Shown piece after piece: positions 1 through 12,327 of a stretch of 64,000 bases of DNA; position 1 is the stretch's first letter, and the number at the start of each line of letters is the position of its first letter. Location: the NCBI GenBank assembly GCA_029262735.1, contig JAJCYY010000017.1, positions 22,669-86,668 on the forward strand, given 5' to 3'. This DNA comes from Chloroflexota bacterium. Lineage in GTDB: Bacteria > Chloroflexota > Dehalococcoidia > Lucifugimonadales > Lucifugimonadaceae. The position numbers were made by a program, and so were the translations under genes. The notes below the pieces were generated by a model. It was not told the origin of the DNA, made no database searches, and was given only the letters and a program-made list of their open reading frames with translations.

Positions 1-1031
<1,031 letters not shown>

Positions 1032-1061
1032 TTAGTGACTGAGTGTTTTCATTGCCAGTGG

Positions 1062-1089
1062 GGTGCGGCACTTAGTTAAATGCCGCACC
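1062..1089. promoter_or_regulatory. Perfect 9-bp hairpin in the rpoB-rpoC intergenic gap
   Basis: GGTGCGGCA (1062-1070) and TGCCGCACC (1081-1089) are perfect reverse complements around a 10-nt loop. The hairpin begins 10 nt after the rpoB stop codon. Read on the minus strand it is followed by CCCCACTGG, not by a T-run, so it is not a classical intrinsic terminator. A processing site, an mRNA stabiliser, or a partial attenuator that sets rpoC relative to rpoB would all fit. The structure is seen directly; the role is inferred. Confidence 0.6.
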
Positions 1090-1099
1090 TGAAGTTGAT

Positions 1100-5095
<3,996 letters not shown>

Positions 5096-5175
5096 GCTCT
5101 ACTCCACTTCCAGAGCTGTGATGCCGGTGTGCCAGGCGGCGAGCCGGGATTGCGTGATCTGCGGGAACGCGCAAA

Positions 5176-5221
5176 ACACCCCGTCCGCTGATGCCTTGTA
5201 ATTTCAGCGGAATAGGGGTGT
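5176..5221 (-). promoter_or_regulatory. Structured hairpin in the rpoB 5' leader
   Basis: ACACCCC (5176-5182) pairs with GGGGTGT (5215-5221). Inside it, CCGCTG (5185-5190) pairs with CAGCGG (5205-5210), with a small internal loop (GT against AATA) and a 14-nt apical loop. The element lies about 80 nt upstream of the rpoB start and inside the transcript predicted from the promoter at 5289-5317. It has no downstream T-run. It could be an autoregulatory or pausing element. L10/L12-type leader control is known upstream of rplJ and rpoB in other bacteria, but this is not that motif. Confidence 0.5.
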
Positions 5222-5288
5222 GTCGGGTGAGATTAAATTAGGAACCTGTGCTCAAATTGCAGAGGTGGACACTCCTCAAGAGACCGTA

Positions 5289-5317
5289 AGTTTACTCTAA
5301 AGCCAGTTCAGGGTCAA
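5289..5317 (-). promoter_or_regulatory. Sigma70-type promoter of rpoB(C)
   Basis: Read on the minus strand, a -35 box TTGACC (5312-5317) and a -10 box TAAACT (5289-5294) are separated by exactly 17 bp. The predicted start is near 5282, giving a leader of about 187 nt before the rpoB ATG. The promoter sits in the short gap just downstream of the cytochrome c stop codon (5326). rpoBC therefore appears to be transcribed independently of that gene. Confidence 0.7.
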
Positions 5318-5325
5318 TGAAACTA

Positions 5326-5781
5326 CTAGGAAGATTCACGTACTTGCTGCTCGTACTGTTGCGATCCTCGACGCTGGAACTGCTGGATGTCTTCCGGCCA
5401 CGTGGATTTGATGTAAGCGAGGATGTCAAGGATTTCATCTTCTGAGAGCTTGCCGCGAAATGCGGGCATCGATTCGGCCAGGGGAGGTCTATCCAGGGTC
5501 CAGTTGAACAGCAATCTGTCGGCGTGGTGCCAGGTGTGGCCGTTTTCGTCGTGCGGAGGCGCGGTTCGAAGTAGTGGCTGCGAAATACCAGGCTCACCGT
5601 GGCAGGTGGCGCAATTAGCTACGTAGAGCGCTGCGCCGACTTCGACTCGTGCTGCGGTGATCGCTATCGGGAACTGTTCGACGGAGTCCTTGCCTGAACA
5701 GGAGGCAACGACGATAGCAGTCAACGTCGCCGCAGCCACAATCAAAAGTAGTCGCGGCCTGCGATGCAACAAATCAGTCAA
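5326..5781 (-). CDS. Monohaem cytochrome c lipoprotein
   Basis: A predicted membrane-anchored class I cytochrome c of 151 residues. The N-terminus is a lipoprotein signal: basic HRRPR, a hydrophobic stretch, and lipobox VAS-C with lipidated C28. One haem-binding motif CATCH is at 57-61. The likely distal ligand is M105 in AESMPAFRG. Between them lies a histidine cluster (H77, H82, H85, H86 in PPHDENGHTWHH). The C-terminus DEILDILAYIKSTWP is the usual final helix. The gene diverges from csoR-copA with the copper-responsive operator between them, so an electron-transfer role in copper handling or periplasmic redox is plausible. That role is inference; the family call is firm. Confidence 0.9.
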   Translation of the reverse strand: MTDLLHRRPRLLLIVAAATLTAIVVASCSGKDSVEQFPIAITAARVEVGAALYVANCATCHGEPGISQPLLRTAPPHDENGHTWHHADRLLFNWTLDRPPLAESMPAFRGKLSEDEILDILAYIKSTWPEDIQQFQRRGSQQYEQQVRESS

Positions 5782-5832
5782 GACTGTCCCTCTTAATTTC
5801 TGACCGATTCCGCTTTCCGACGGATTGCAGTG

Positions 5833-5861
5833 TACCCAGACCCCCCGGGTAGGGGTATACT
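5833..5861 (+). promoter_or_regulatory. CsoR-type operator overlapping a promoter
   Basis: An imperfect G/C-rich dyad with ends TACCC and GGGTA spans 5833-5857. It runs directly into the -10 box TATACT (5856-5861). Known CsoR operators have this form: TACC and GGTA arms flanking runs of C and G. A -35 box at the standard distance is not evident (TTGCAG at 5825-5830 is too far). Position, shape and the downstream csoR gene suggest copper-relieved autoregulation. The same site could also control the divergent cytochrome gene. Confidence 0.65.
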
Positions 5862-5949
5862 ACCTCACATAATTAGACGCTGCCGATCGGCAGGAGATTC
5901 ATATTTAAGATGGCGAACCAGTCGATGAGCCGGTCTGTGAGAGAAAAAT

Positions 5950-6216
5950 ATGCTTGGTGATACTAAGACCGACGCCCTAAAGCGCGTCAACTACATAGAC
6001 GGGCATCTTGCTGGAGTCCGCAAGATGATCGAAGAGGATCGCTACTGTGTCGACGTAGTCCGGCAGACATTCGCGATCAGACGAGCATTGCAGAAGCTTG
6101 AAGGCATCCTGGTTGACGGGCATCTGAGGTCTTGTGTACCCGATGCGTACCACGAAGGCCGCGACGACCAGATGCTCGATGAACTTAAAGAGCTGTTCGA
6201 GATCTCCGAGCGATAG
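5950..6216 (+). CDS. csoR: Copper-sensing transcriptional repressor, CsoR family
   Basis: An 88-residue all-helical DUF156-family repressor. The Cu(I) ligand set is intact: C33 (DRYC), H58 and C62 (DGHLRSC). The spacing equals C36-H61-C65 of Mycobacterium tuberculosis CsoR. In this family, Cu(I) binding releases the tetramer from DNA and turns on copper efflux genes. The ATG at 5950 is chosen because a stop codon lies in frame at 5938-5940. The gene is 11 bp upstream of copA and clearly in one operon with it. The operator at 5833-5857 lies in its own promoter. A 16-codon upstream frame at 5910-5960 overlaps the csoR start. Confidence 0.93.
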   Translation: MLGDTKTDALKRVNYIDGHLAGVRKMIEEDRYCVDVVRQTFAIRRALQKLEGILVDGHLRSCVPDAYHEGRDDQMLDELKELFEISER

Positions 6217-6227
6217 GACCGCAAGCC

Positions 6228-8855
6228 GTGACTACTGAGCATAAGCATATTGCGGCCGATAAAGATGAGGCTCGGCCGTACAACAGCATCTCGCTGCCGA
6301 TCACTGGAATGACCTGTGCTTCGTGTGTCGCCCATGTCGGTAATGCACTGCGCGAAGTCGAAGGTGTGGATTCGGCCGAGGTGAGCCTCGCTGCGGAGTC
6401 GGCGAACGTGACCCTGAATCAGGCTGACGGTGTATCGGCTTCGAATTTGATCGAGACGGTGCGGGATGCTGGATACGGTGTACCGACTACGGTTGAACGC
6501 ATACACGTCGGCGGTATGACTTGCGCTTCGTGTGTTGGGCACGTTGGATCTGCTTTGCGCTCACTCTCCGGAGTCGTACGGGCTGATGTCAACCTTGCTG
6601 CCGACCTCGCCGAGGTGGAGTTCGTGAGCGGGGCATTGAGCCGCAGGGATCTGCGTGATGCCGTCACAGGTGCAGGCTACGAACTTGTCTCGTTCGAGGG
6701 AGACCGTGATGCCGAAACGGAGTTCGAGGAGGCGCAGAAGCGTCGAAAATCCGATCTCGACGACCTGAGGCGTCGCGTTGTCGCCAGCCTGGCGGTGGCC
6801 GCATTCATCATGGCCGGGATGCAGTACAGCTCAATCGGAGCGCTCGAAGACATCTCGCCGACAGCCGCCAACTACCTGTTCATGGCTCTAGCCGCACCTG
6901 TTCAGTTCTGGGCAGGGTCTCGCTTCTATCGTGGGGCCTGGGGTGCGCTCAAGCACCGAACGTCAAACATGAACACGCTGGTGGCGATCGGCACATCAAC
7001 CGCTTTCCTCTATTCTGCCGCTGCGACCTTATTCCGACCTGTTTTCGAAGACTCAGTCGTGTTTGAGTCAGGCGGTATCAGCGGTCACGCAACGGGCACA
7101 TATTTCGATGTTTCGGCATCGATAATCGGCCTCATCCTGCTCGGTAGATGGCTCGAGGCCCGCGCACGCGGACGCACCTCAGACGCTATTCGTAAGTTGA
7201 TCGGCCTGACGCCAAACACGGCGATGCTCGAACGGAACGGCGAAAACGTGCAGGTGCCAGTGGAGGAGATTGCCGTCGGAGACCGGATCGTCCTGCGACC
7301 GGGTGAGCGTGTGCCGGTCGACGGCGTGATTTTCGAAGGGGCCGGCGATATCGATGAGTCGATGCTGACAGGCGAGAGCGTGCCGGCAGAGAAGTCTGAC
7401 AGGGACGCCGTTTTTGCAGGAACCGTGAATGGCACCGGCGGGCTCAGATTCACCGCAACGCGGGTTGGCCGTGACACTGCGCTGGCCCAGATAGTAACCA
7501 TGGTCGAGCGTGCTCAGGCCTCTAAGGCACCGGTTGAGCGGCTGGTTGACCGCGTTACTGCCGTGTTCGTGCCCGCGGTGCTGAGTGCCGCGCTGATGAC
7601 GTTCGTAGTGTGGATGTTTCTCGCTCCAGACCCGGCGTTCGTTAACGCTCTGCTGCTTACCGTTGCGGTGCTGGTTATAGCCTGCCCGTGCGCGCTCGGT
7701 CTTGCGACACCAACCGCGATCATGGTTGGGATGGGGCGCGGTGCGAGCCGTGGACTTCTGATCAGAAATGCTGAAGTACTGGAGTCGGCGCAGAAGCTGG
7801 ACACCGTCGTATTCGACAAGACGGGAACGCTGACCGAAGGCCGCCCCAGCGTGTCGTCCGTTGTGGTCAATGGCGGCAATGAAAACGAACTGTTGGCCCT
7901 TGCCGCTGCTGTTGAATCGGGCTCAGAGCACCCGGTTGGCTCGGCGGTTGTCAACCGGGCGCGGGAACTGGGCATCGATATAGATCAGGTGAGCGATTTT
8001 TCAGCCACCGCTGGCCGCGGCGTCGAAGGCATGGCGCAGGGGAGCGAGGTCCTTGTCGGCAGCCCCGCGATGCTTTCGGAGCGCGGTATAGAACTGGGAG
8101 ACCTGGCAGGAAATGTTAGCGAACTCTCGGGTCGTGGCGAGACTGTGCTTGCTGTCGCTGTCAACGGCTCCGCGATCGGCCTGATCGGTGTGATGGACAC
8201 TGTACGGAAGAGTGCTGCCGAGGCTGTGCAAGTCCTGAAATCGATGGGGATTCGGACGGTGATGTTGACCGGCGACAACCGCCAGACGGCAGAAGCTGTG
8301 GCGCAGCGGGTCGGTGTTGATGAGGTCGTCGCTGAGGTGCTGCCTGCCGATAAGGCGGAACGGATAGCTGAACTGAAGTCGGGTGGCGCGCGGGTGGCGA
8401 TGGTCGGCGACGGTATAAACGACGCTCCAGCCCTGGCACTGGCTGATGTTGGCATTGCCATAGGAAGCGGCACGGATATCGCTATCGAATCGGCGGATAT
8501 CACCCTCACCGCCAACGATCCTCGCGGCGTGGCCGAAGTGATCGGCCTGAGCAGGTCCACGATGCGAACGGTTCGCCAAAACCTGTTCTGGGCGTTCTTT
8601 TATAATGTTGCGCTGATTCCGGTGGCGGCCGGCGCGCTCCACCCGCTATTTCTGGATGCGGACGTACCGGGCTGGATACAACCTCTGCTCGGACAGCACG
8701 GCTTCCTCAACCCGATCGCAGCCGCTGCCGCTATGGCGTTGAGCTCGGTTACCGTCGTCATGAATTCGCTCAGGCTGGGTAGAACAAAAGCAGACGAACC
8801 GGTTCGACGTCCCCCGGCTTCGCCCCGGGCAACTCCGGCAATCGCTTCGGCATGA
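6228..8855 (+). CDS. copA: Copper-exporting P1B-type ATPase
   Basis: An inner-membrane Cu(I) exporter of 875 residues starting at GTG 6228. It has two N-terminal heavy-metal domains with GMTCASC at 27-33 (C30, C33) and again at 96-102 (C99, C102). The membrane metal-site motif CPC is at 486-488 and the phosphorylated aspartate is D530 in DKTGTLTEG. TGES of the actuator domain, SEHP of the nucleotide domain and the hinge GDGINDAPAL are all present. The CPC motif and two HMA domains mark the Cu(I) class. The downstream YHS protein and glutaredoxin genes and the upstream csoR support copper detoxification. No residue essential to the family is missing. Confidence 0.96.
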   Translation: MTTEHKHIAADKDEARPYNSISLPITGMTCASCVAHVGNALREVEGVDSAEVSLAAESANVTLNQADGVSASNLIETVRDAGYGVPTTVERIHVGGMTCASCVGHVGSALRSLSGVVRADVNLAADLAEVEFVSGALSRRDLRDAVTGAGYELVSFEGDRDAETEFEEAQKRRKSDLDDLRRRVVASLAVAAFIMAGMQYSSIGALEDISPTAANYLFMALAAPVQFWAGSRFYRGAWGALKHRTSNMNTLVAIGTSTAFLYSAAATLFRPVFEDSVVFESGGISGHATGTYFDVSASIIGLILLGRWLEARARGRTSDAIRKLIGLTPNTAMLERNGENVQVPVEEIAVGDRIVLRPGERVPVDGVIFEGAGDIDESMLTGESVPAEKSDRDAVFAGTVNGTGGLRFTATRVGRDTALAQIVTMVERAQASKAPVERLVDRVTAVFVPAVLSAALMTFVVWMFLAPDPAFVNALLLTVAVLVIACPCALGLATPTAIMVGMGRGASRGLLIRNAEVLESAQKLDTVVFDKTGTLTEGRPSVSSVVVNGGNENELLALAAAVESGSEHPVGSAVVNRARELGIDIDQVSDFSATAGRGVEGMAQGSEVLVGSPAMLSERGIELGDLAGNVSELSGRGETVLAVAVNGSAIGLIGVMDTVRKSAAEAVQVLKSMGIRTVMLTGDNRQTAEAVAQRVGVDEVVAEVLPADKAERIAELKSGGARVAMVGDGINDAPALALADVGIAIGSGTDIAIESADITLTANDPRGVAEVIGLSRSTMRTVRQNLFWAFFYNVALIPVAAGALHPLFLDADVPGWIQPLLGQHGFLNPIAAAAAMALSSVTVVMNSLRLGRTKADEPVRRPPASPRATPAIASA

Positions 8856-8923
8856 TCACAATTATCATTCGCGACCAGGCACGATATTTGAGTTGACATA
8901 ACGCACCGGGAGGATCGATCCAG

Positions 8924-9124
8924 ATGAAGATTCCACTGTTCAGCAAAAAGCCCGAAATGGCAGAGGACCCGGTGTGTCACATGCAGGTGGACATGTCGAA
9001 TCCGTCGGGCGGTACGGCGGAGCACGAAGGCAAGACGTACTATTTCTGTGGGCCGGGATGCAGAGTGGCGTTCAAAAAGGAGCCGGCCGCTTATCTGAGC
9101 GGCGAAAAAAGTGTAGAGATGTAG
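8924..9124 (+). CDS. YHS-domain metal-binding protein
   Basis: A 66-residue protein that is essentially a single YHS domain: DPVCHMQVD near residues 15-23, then YYFCGPGCRVAF. YHS domains bind heavy metals and are often fused to the N-terminus of copper ATPases; here the domain is a separate gene 68 bp after copA. The RBS GGGAGG precedes the ATG. It may deliver or buffer copper in the cytoplasm for CopA, which is inference from family and position. There is no signal peptide. Confidence 0.85.
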   Translation: MKIPLFSKKPEMAEDPVCHMQVDMSNPSGGTAEHEGKTYYFCGPGCRVAFKKEPAAYLSGEKSVEM

Positions 9125-9166
9125 CACTGCTGCCAGTGTTGAGACTGGCTCGCATCTTGCAGTGCT
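9123..9166 (+). promoter_or_regulatory. Nested inverted repeat between the YHS and glutaredoxin genes
   Basis: AGCACTGC (9123-9130) pairs perfectly with GCAGTGCT (9159-9166). Enclosed is a second perfect pair, GCCAGT (9132-9137) with ACTGGC (9144-9149), around a 6-nt loop. The structure starts inside the YHS stop codon. No T-run follows, so it is more likely an mRNA-stabilising or processing hairpin, or a binding site, than an intrinsic terminator. Confidence 0.55.
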
Positions 9167-9212
9167 CATGAACTATCCAATTCGTGAGTGACTAATCAGT
9201 ACGGAGAAAAGA

Positions 9213-9464
9213 ATGCCGAAGACTGAGCCGAAGCGTGAGAAGGCAGTCGTCTACACCCATCCGACATGCGGTTACTGCGATCTTCTGAAGGAAGACCTGG
9301 TATCCAAGGGGATCGAGTACGACGAGATCAATGTGAGCCTGAAACCGGAGTTCTGGGACGAGGTGGAGCGTCTTTCGGGAGGCGACAAGATCACGCCGGT
9401 GATGGTCAGTGCCGAGGGTGAAGTGGAGATCGGCTACAACGGCATTGGCTGCAACTACGGTTAA
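9213..9464 (+). CDS. Glutaredoxin family protein
   Basis: An 83-residue thioredoxin-fold protein with the redox-active pair C19-G-Y-C22 and the cis-proline segment ITPVMV that contacts substrate thiols. It would reduce disulphides or glutathione-like mixed disulphides, or move Cu(I) in the cytosol. Position in the csoR-copA-YHS run suggests protection from copper-induced thiol oxidation. It ends NGIGCNYG, with an extra Cys near the C-terminus. The 88-bp gap from the YHS gene contains the nested hairpin. Confidence 0.88.
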   Translation: MPKTEPKREKAVVYTHPTCGYCDLLKEDLVSKGIEYDEINVSLKPEFWDEVERLSGGDKITPVMVSAEGEVEIGYNGIGCNYG

Positions 9465-9540
9465 GTATTCGCGTTTGTCACAGCAGTTTGACGCTGCCTC
9501 TGTTGACTCCGCGAACCTTGTTTCGTACTCTCATCAGGTT

Positions 9541-9558
9541 CCGCATTGTTCAATGCGG
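9541..9558. repeat. 8-bp inverted repeat between glutaredoxin and tRNA-Asp
   Basis: CCGCATTG (9541-9548) and CAATGCGG (9551-9558) form a near-palindrome with a 2-nt centre, 14 bp before the tRNA. It could end the glutaredoxin transcript or be a protein-binding dyad. Only two T follow, so it is a poor intrinsic terminator. Confidence 0.4.
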
Positions 9559-9571
9559 TTCGCAAGGCAAT

Positions 9572-9648
9572 GGCCCCGTGGTGTAGCGGTCTAACACGCC
9601 TCCCTGTCAAGGAGGAGATCGGCAGTTCGAATCTGCTCGGGGTCGCCA
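9572..9648 (+). tRNA. tRNA-Asp (anticodon GTC)
   Basis: A full cloverleaf can be drawn. The acceptor GGCCCCG (9572-9578) pairs with CGGGGTC (9638-9644), with one G-U. The D-arm is GTGT/ACAC. The anticodon stem CCTCC/GGAGG encloses the loop CTGTCAA with GTC at 9606-9608. The T-arm is GGCAG-TTCGAAT-CTGCT. The discriminator is G9645 and the CCA end is encoded at 9646-9648. No intron or mispairing is seen. Confidence 0.97.
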
Positions 9649-9662
9649 TCAACTTGCAACTT

Positions 9663-9691
9663 AAAGCCGCCTCTCAGTGAGGCGGCTTTTT
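9663..9691 (+). terminator. Intrinsic terminator after tRNA-Asp
   Basis: A perfect 11-bp stem AAAGCCGCCTC (9663-9673) / GAGGCGGCTTT (9679-9689) has a 5-nt loop and ends in five T. It lies 14 nt after the tRNA CCA and should end the tRNA transcript. Confidence 0.93.
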
Positions 9692-9956
9692 GCTTTCCGG
9701 TCTGTTTTTCTTACGGTGCCATTTCAGTAGCACTTCGGTAGCTGCCATTGCCGCAATTGATCTTGAAGAGTGCGACATTTGTCGGTTCCTGGGCGAATGG
9801 ATTACAGCAGCAGTGGAGCCAACATGAGGGCCACACACCAGAGGTGCGAGCCGAAAGGACCACATACTGGAGACTTGCACGCAGTTCAGGGACAGATTGC
9901 GAGTCGGCTAGTCTCGTAGTTCTGATGGCGCCTGAAGCAAATAGCTGCGATCGGTC
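9692..9956. other. 265-bp non-coding stretch before the response regulator
   Basis: Nothing codes convincingly here. Short frames on both strands lack RBS and recognisable protein features. No tRNA, riboswitch-like fold or strong promoter is evident by eye. It presumably holds the promoter of the receiver-domain gene that follows. Confidence 0.5.
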
Positions 9957-10748
9957 ATGCCAATGCAGATTCTCATAGTTGAAGACAACGAAGACATTCG
10001 TACCGCTCTCGTGATCTCACTCCAAGACGAGGGATTCCTGGTCACTGCTGCCGAGGAAGGCAATGGAGCACTCGCTGCACTGGAAAAAATGACTCCTGAC
10101 GTTGTTCTTCTGGACATGCAACTTCCTGGAATGTCAGGCATCGAGATTCTCAAAAAGATGCGTCAGACCCTGGATATACCCATTCTTATGTTCACGAGTT
10201 CCGGTGACAGGAGCCTGGTGAAAGATGCTGTCGCCGCTGGCGCCACGGACTACGTGCTCAAAGGCACTGGCATGGATGTGCTTATCGGACGAATCCGAAC
10301 TCACCTTGCTACCGTTGAGAATGCTGGTGATTCGCATGAACCTCAGACGGTTTCACAAGATTCGCAGCAGATCGTTTATGTCGGCCAGAACATCACGGTA
10401 ACTCGACTGTTGACGGATGTGGCGAGGCGTCACGACATCGAATTGGCCGGGGTCTCGACAGGAAAAATAGCCCTTACACAACTGAGCGCAAGACGGCCGA
10501 CCGTGATCGTCATGGACCTCAAGTTGCCAGACACCAACGGGTTGAACCTGCTCAAAGCGATAAATGAAAACGAGAACGCGTCCGGCATTCCGGCCGTGAT
10601 GATCGCCGATGGCGGGCCTCCGGAGATCCGGCGGAGCGCAGTTCGCCATGGTGCCGTTGGGGTCTTCAGCACGCCAATCAACGAGCTCGATTTTGAACAC
10701 ATGATTCGAGATCTGGTGTTCGCCGGACGACGAACCGGGGCTGCGTGA
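9957..10748 (+). CDS. Tandem receiver-domain response regulator without an output domain
   Basis: A 263-residue protein made of two CheY-like receiver domains and nothing else. Domain 1 (about 1-120) is complete: acidic pair E9-D10, phospho-acceptor D53 in LLDMQLPG, FTSS, and the lysine of YVLKG. Domain 2 (about 135-255) keeps only an aspartate, D187 in VMDLKLPD. Its acidic pair is replaced by VGQN, the Thr/Ser by MIAD, and the Lys by VFSTP. Domain 2 is thus probably not phosphorylated in the normal way and may act as a partner-binding module. No DNA-binding or enzymatic output domain and no adjacent histidine kinase are present. A second ATG at 9963 is an equally good start. A transcription or phosphorelay adaptor role is inference. 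Confidence 0.85.
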   Translation: MPMQILIVEDNEDIRTALVISLQDEGFLVTAAEEGNGALAALEKMTPDVVLLDMQLPGMSGIEILKKMRQTLDIPILMFTSSGDRSLVKDAVAAGATDYVLKGTGMDVLIGRIRTHLATVENAGDSHEPQTVSQDSQQIVYVGQNITVTRLLTDVARRHDIELAGVSTGKIALTQLSARRPTVIVMDLKLPDTNGLNLLKAINENENASGIPAVMIADGGPPEIRRSAVRHGAVGVFSTPINELDFEHMIRDLVFAGRRTGAA

Positions 10749-10937
10749 TCGAGTCCCTGTCAGAGAACTCGATACCTCGGTGAACTTCAGCGCCGCCAAG
10801 AAGTGGCACTGAAGTTAATATTGCAATCCGGTTATCTACGTGCGTCATTGCGCCACGAAGCCGCAGGATCTTTCGCGTGACGCAAAATGGTGCGTATCAT
10901 TATCTGCTGTTCAGAATTCACGATTGTGAGGACGTAC

Positions 10938-11363
10938 ATGGAAATCGATGGAGGCGCGGCAGAGTTCCTCGCTGGCAACCACAAGGCTGTTCTCAGCACT
11001 TTCAGAGGCAATGGACAGGCGCAGCTGAGTGTCGTGATGACCGGGCCATTCCGCGGCGGTGTGGGAGTCTCCGTCACTGAAACCCGCGCCAAGTACAAGA
11101 ACCTGAAACGAGACTCGCGCTGCTCACTACTGGTTTCAAAAGACGATTGGTGGGGATTCCTGGTCCTTGAGGGCACTGCAGAGATTATCGATGCGACGAA
11201 CAGTTCGGATGAGCAGAGGCTGGCTGCGCTCCGCGAGCTGTATGAAGCGATCAGTGGTGAGCCGCACCCAGACTGGGCGAAGTACGACGCGGCGATGATC
11301 GAGGACAGACGCGCCGTTGTGGTGGTGAAACCGGACCGTATCTATGGCACCGCCATCGGATAG
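10938..11363 (+). CDS. FMN/F420-binding split-barrel oxidoreductase (PPOX class)
   Basis: A 141-residue member of the pyridoxamine-phosphate-oxidase-like split-barrel fold. The fold pattern is seen in FLAGNHKAVLSTFRGNG, then VSVTETRAKYKNLKRDSR, then GFLVLEGTAEII, and a final strand with VVVKPDRIYG. Family members bind FMN or F420 and reduce small molecules. The ATG at 10938 is preferred over upstream codons because GAGG (10928-10931) lies 6 nt before it. It stands alone, 71 bp before the metallo-hydrolase gene. Substrate cannot be told from sequence. Confidence 0.82.
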   Translation: MEIDGGAAEFLAGNHKAVLSTFRGNGQAQLSVVMTGPFRGGVGVSVTETRAKYKNLKRDSRCSLLVSKDDWWGFLVLEGTAEIIDATNSSDEQRLAALRELYEAISGEPHPDWAKYDAAMIEDRRAVVVVKPDRIYGTAIG

Positions 11364-11433
11364 CTCTTGTCGCGGCCAAGAGCCTGTTGCCATTCCTGCC
11401 TGTGACGTGTAGAAACCTGCGCAGGAGAATTTA

Positions 11434-12327
11434 ATGGCACTTCCACCGGGTGCAACGCCTGGCAAGGATTCGAAAAACCACACGCTCAGACTTGGCGATG
11501 TCACTATCACAGCTCTGACAGATGGAAGCATTAATTTCGATCCTCGCAACCTGTTTCCTGAAACGCCGCTCGAAGCCTGGGAGCCGTACTACGAACGCTT
11601 TCCCGAGTATTTCTCCGGAACGAGTTTCAGAAACAACCTTGGATCGTTTCTGTTCTCGTCTGGTGGCAAGAACATCCTGGCCGATACAGGCTTCGGACCT
11701 CACGGCCTCATGCTTGGATACCCTGCGCCCGGTGAGTTGATGCGCGACATGCTGCGGAAGGGCCTGAATCCCGAGGATGTGGACACCGTATTCCTGACTC
11801 ACCTGCACGGTGATCACGTCGGCTGGAACATGAGCGAACGTGACGACCCGTCGAAACCCGCTTTCCCGAACGCTCGATACAGGGTCCATGCGCACGATTG
11901 GGACCATTTCTCCTCAGAGGAAATGGTGTCGGGACCGCGTGGGGAGGCGATGCAGCGGAGCGTCATGCCCATCGAAAAGCTGGGCCTGCTCGACCTGATG
12001 GACGGCTCAACGCAGCTTGCTCCCGGAATCGAGGCCTATCACACTCCCGGCCACACTCCGGGTCACATGAGCCTGCTGATCTCATCACGGAACGAACGAG
12101 CGCTTTTAATCGGTGACATCGCGGGATCCCCGATGCAGGTTACGGAGACCGAGTCGCTATACACGCCTGACACCGATGCAGAACTGGCCAGAAAGACCCG
12201 GAAGGACATTATCGAGCGCGCTGTTGAAGAGAACGCTATGGTGATCGGCTCGCACCTGAGTTACCCGGGGTGGGGCCGGATTATTACCTGGGAAGGCCGC
12301 AGATACTGGAAGGCGCTTGGCGAATGA
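11434..12327 (+). CDS. MBL-fold metallo-hydrolase
   Basis: A 297-residue metallo-beta-lactamase-fold hydrolase. The first metal motif THLHGDH gives H123, H125, D127 and H128. Further ligands appear in YHTPGHTPGH and in LIGDIAGSP. The C-terminal GSHLSYPGWG is typical of lactonase-like subgroups. No signal peptide is seen, so it is probably cytoplasmic. The stop overlaps the cupin start (ATGA, 12324-12327), and the amidohydrolase gene follows. The three likely act on one hydrolysable substrate such as a lactone, ester or amide. That pathway is inference. Confidence 0.9.
   Translation: MALPPGATPGKDSKNHTLRLGDVTITALTDGSINFDPRNLFPETPLEAWEPYYERFPEYFSGTSFRNNLGSFLFSSGGKNILADTGFGPHGLMLGYPAPGELMRDMLRKGLNPEDVDTVFLTHLHGDHVGWNMSERDDPSKPAFPNARYRVHAHDWDHFSSEEMVSGPRGEAMQRSVMPIEKLGLLDLMDGSTQLAPGIEAYHTPGHTPGHMSLLISSRNERALLIGDIAGSPMQVTETESLYTPDTDAELARKTRKDIIERAVEENAMVIGSHLSYPGWGRIITWEGRRYWKALGE

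Noticed and set aside
5176..5221. rpoB leader hairpin as an intrinsic terminator
   Set aside because: No T-run follows on the minus strand, and the downstream gene is essential.
12270..12326. Upstream extension of the cupin to 12270
   Set aside because: The added residues lie inside the hydrolase gene in another frame and do not match cupins. ATGA at 12324 is typical coupling.
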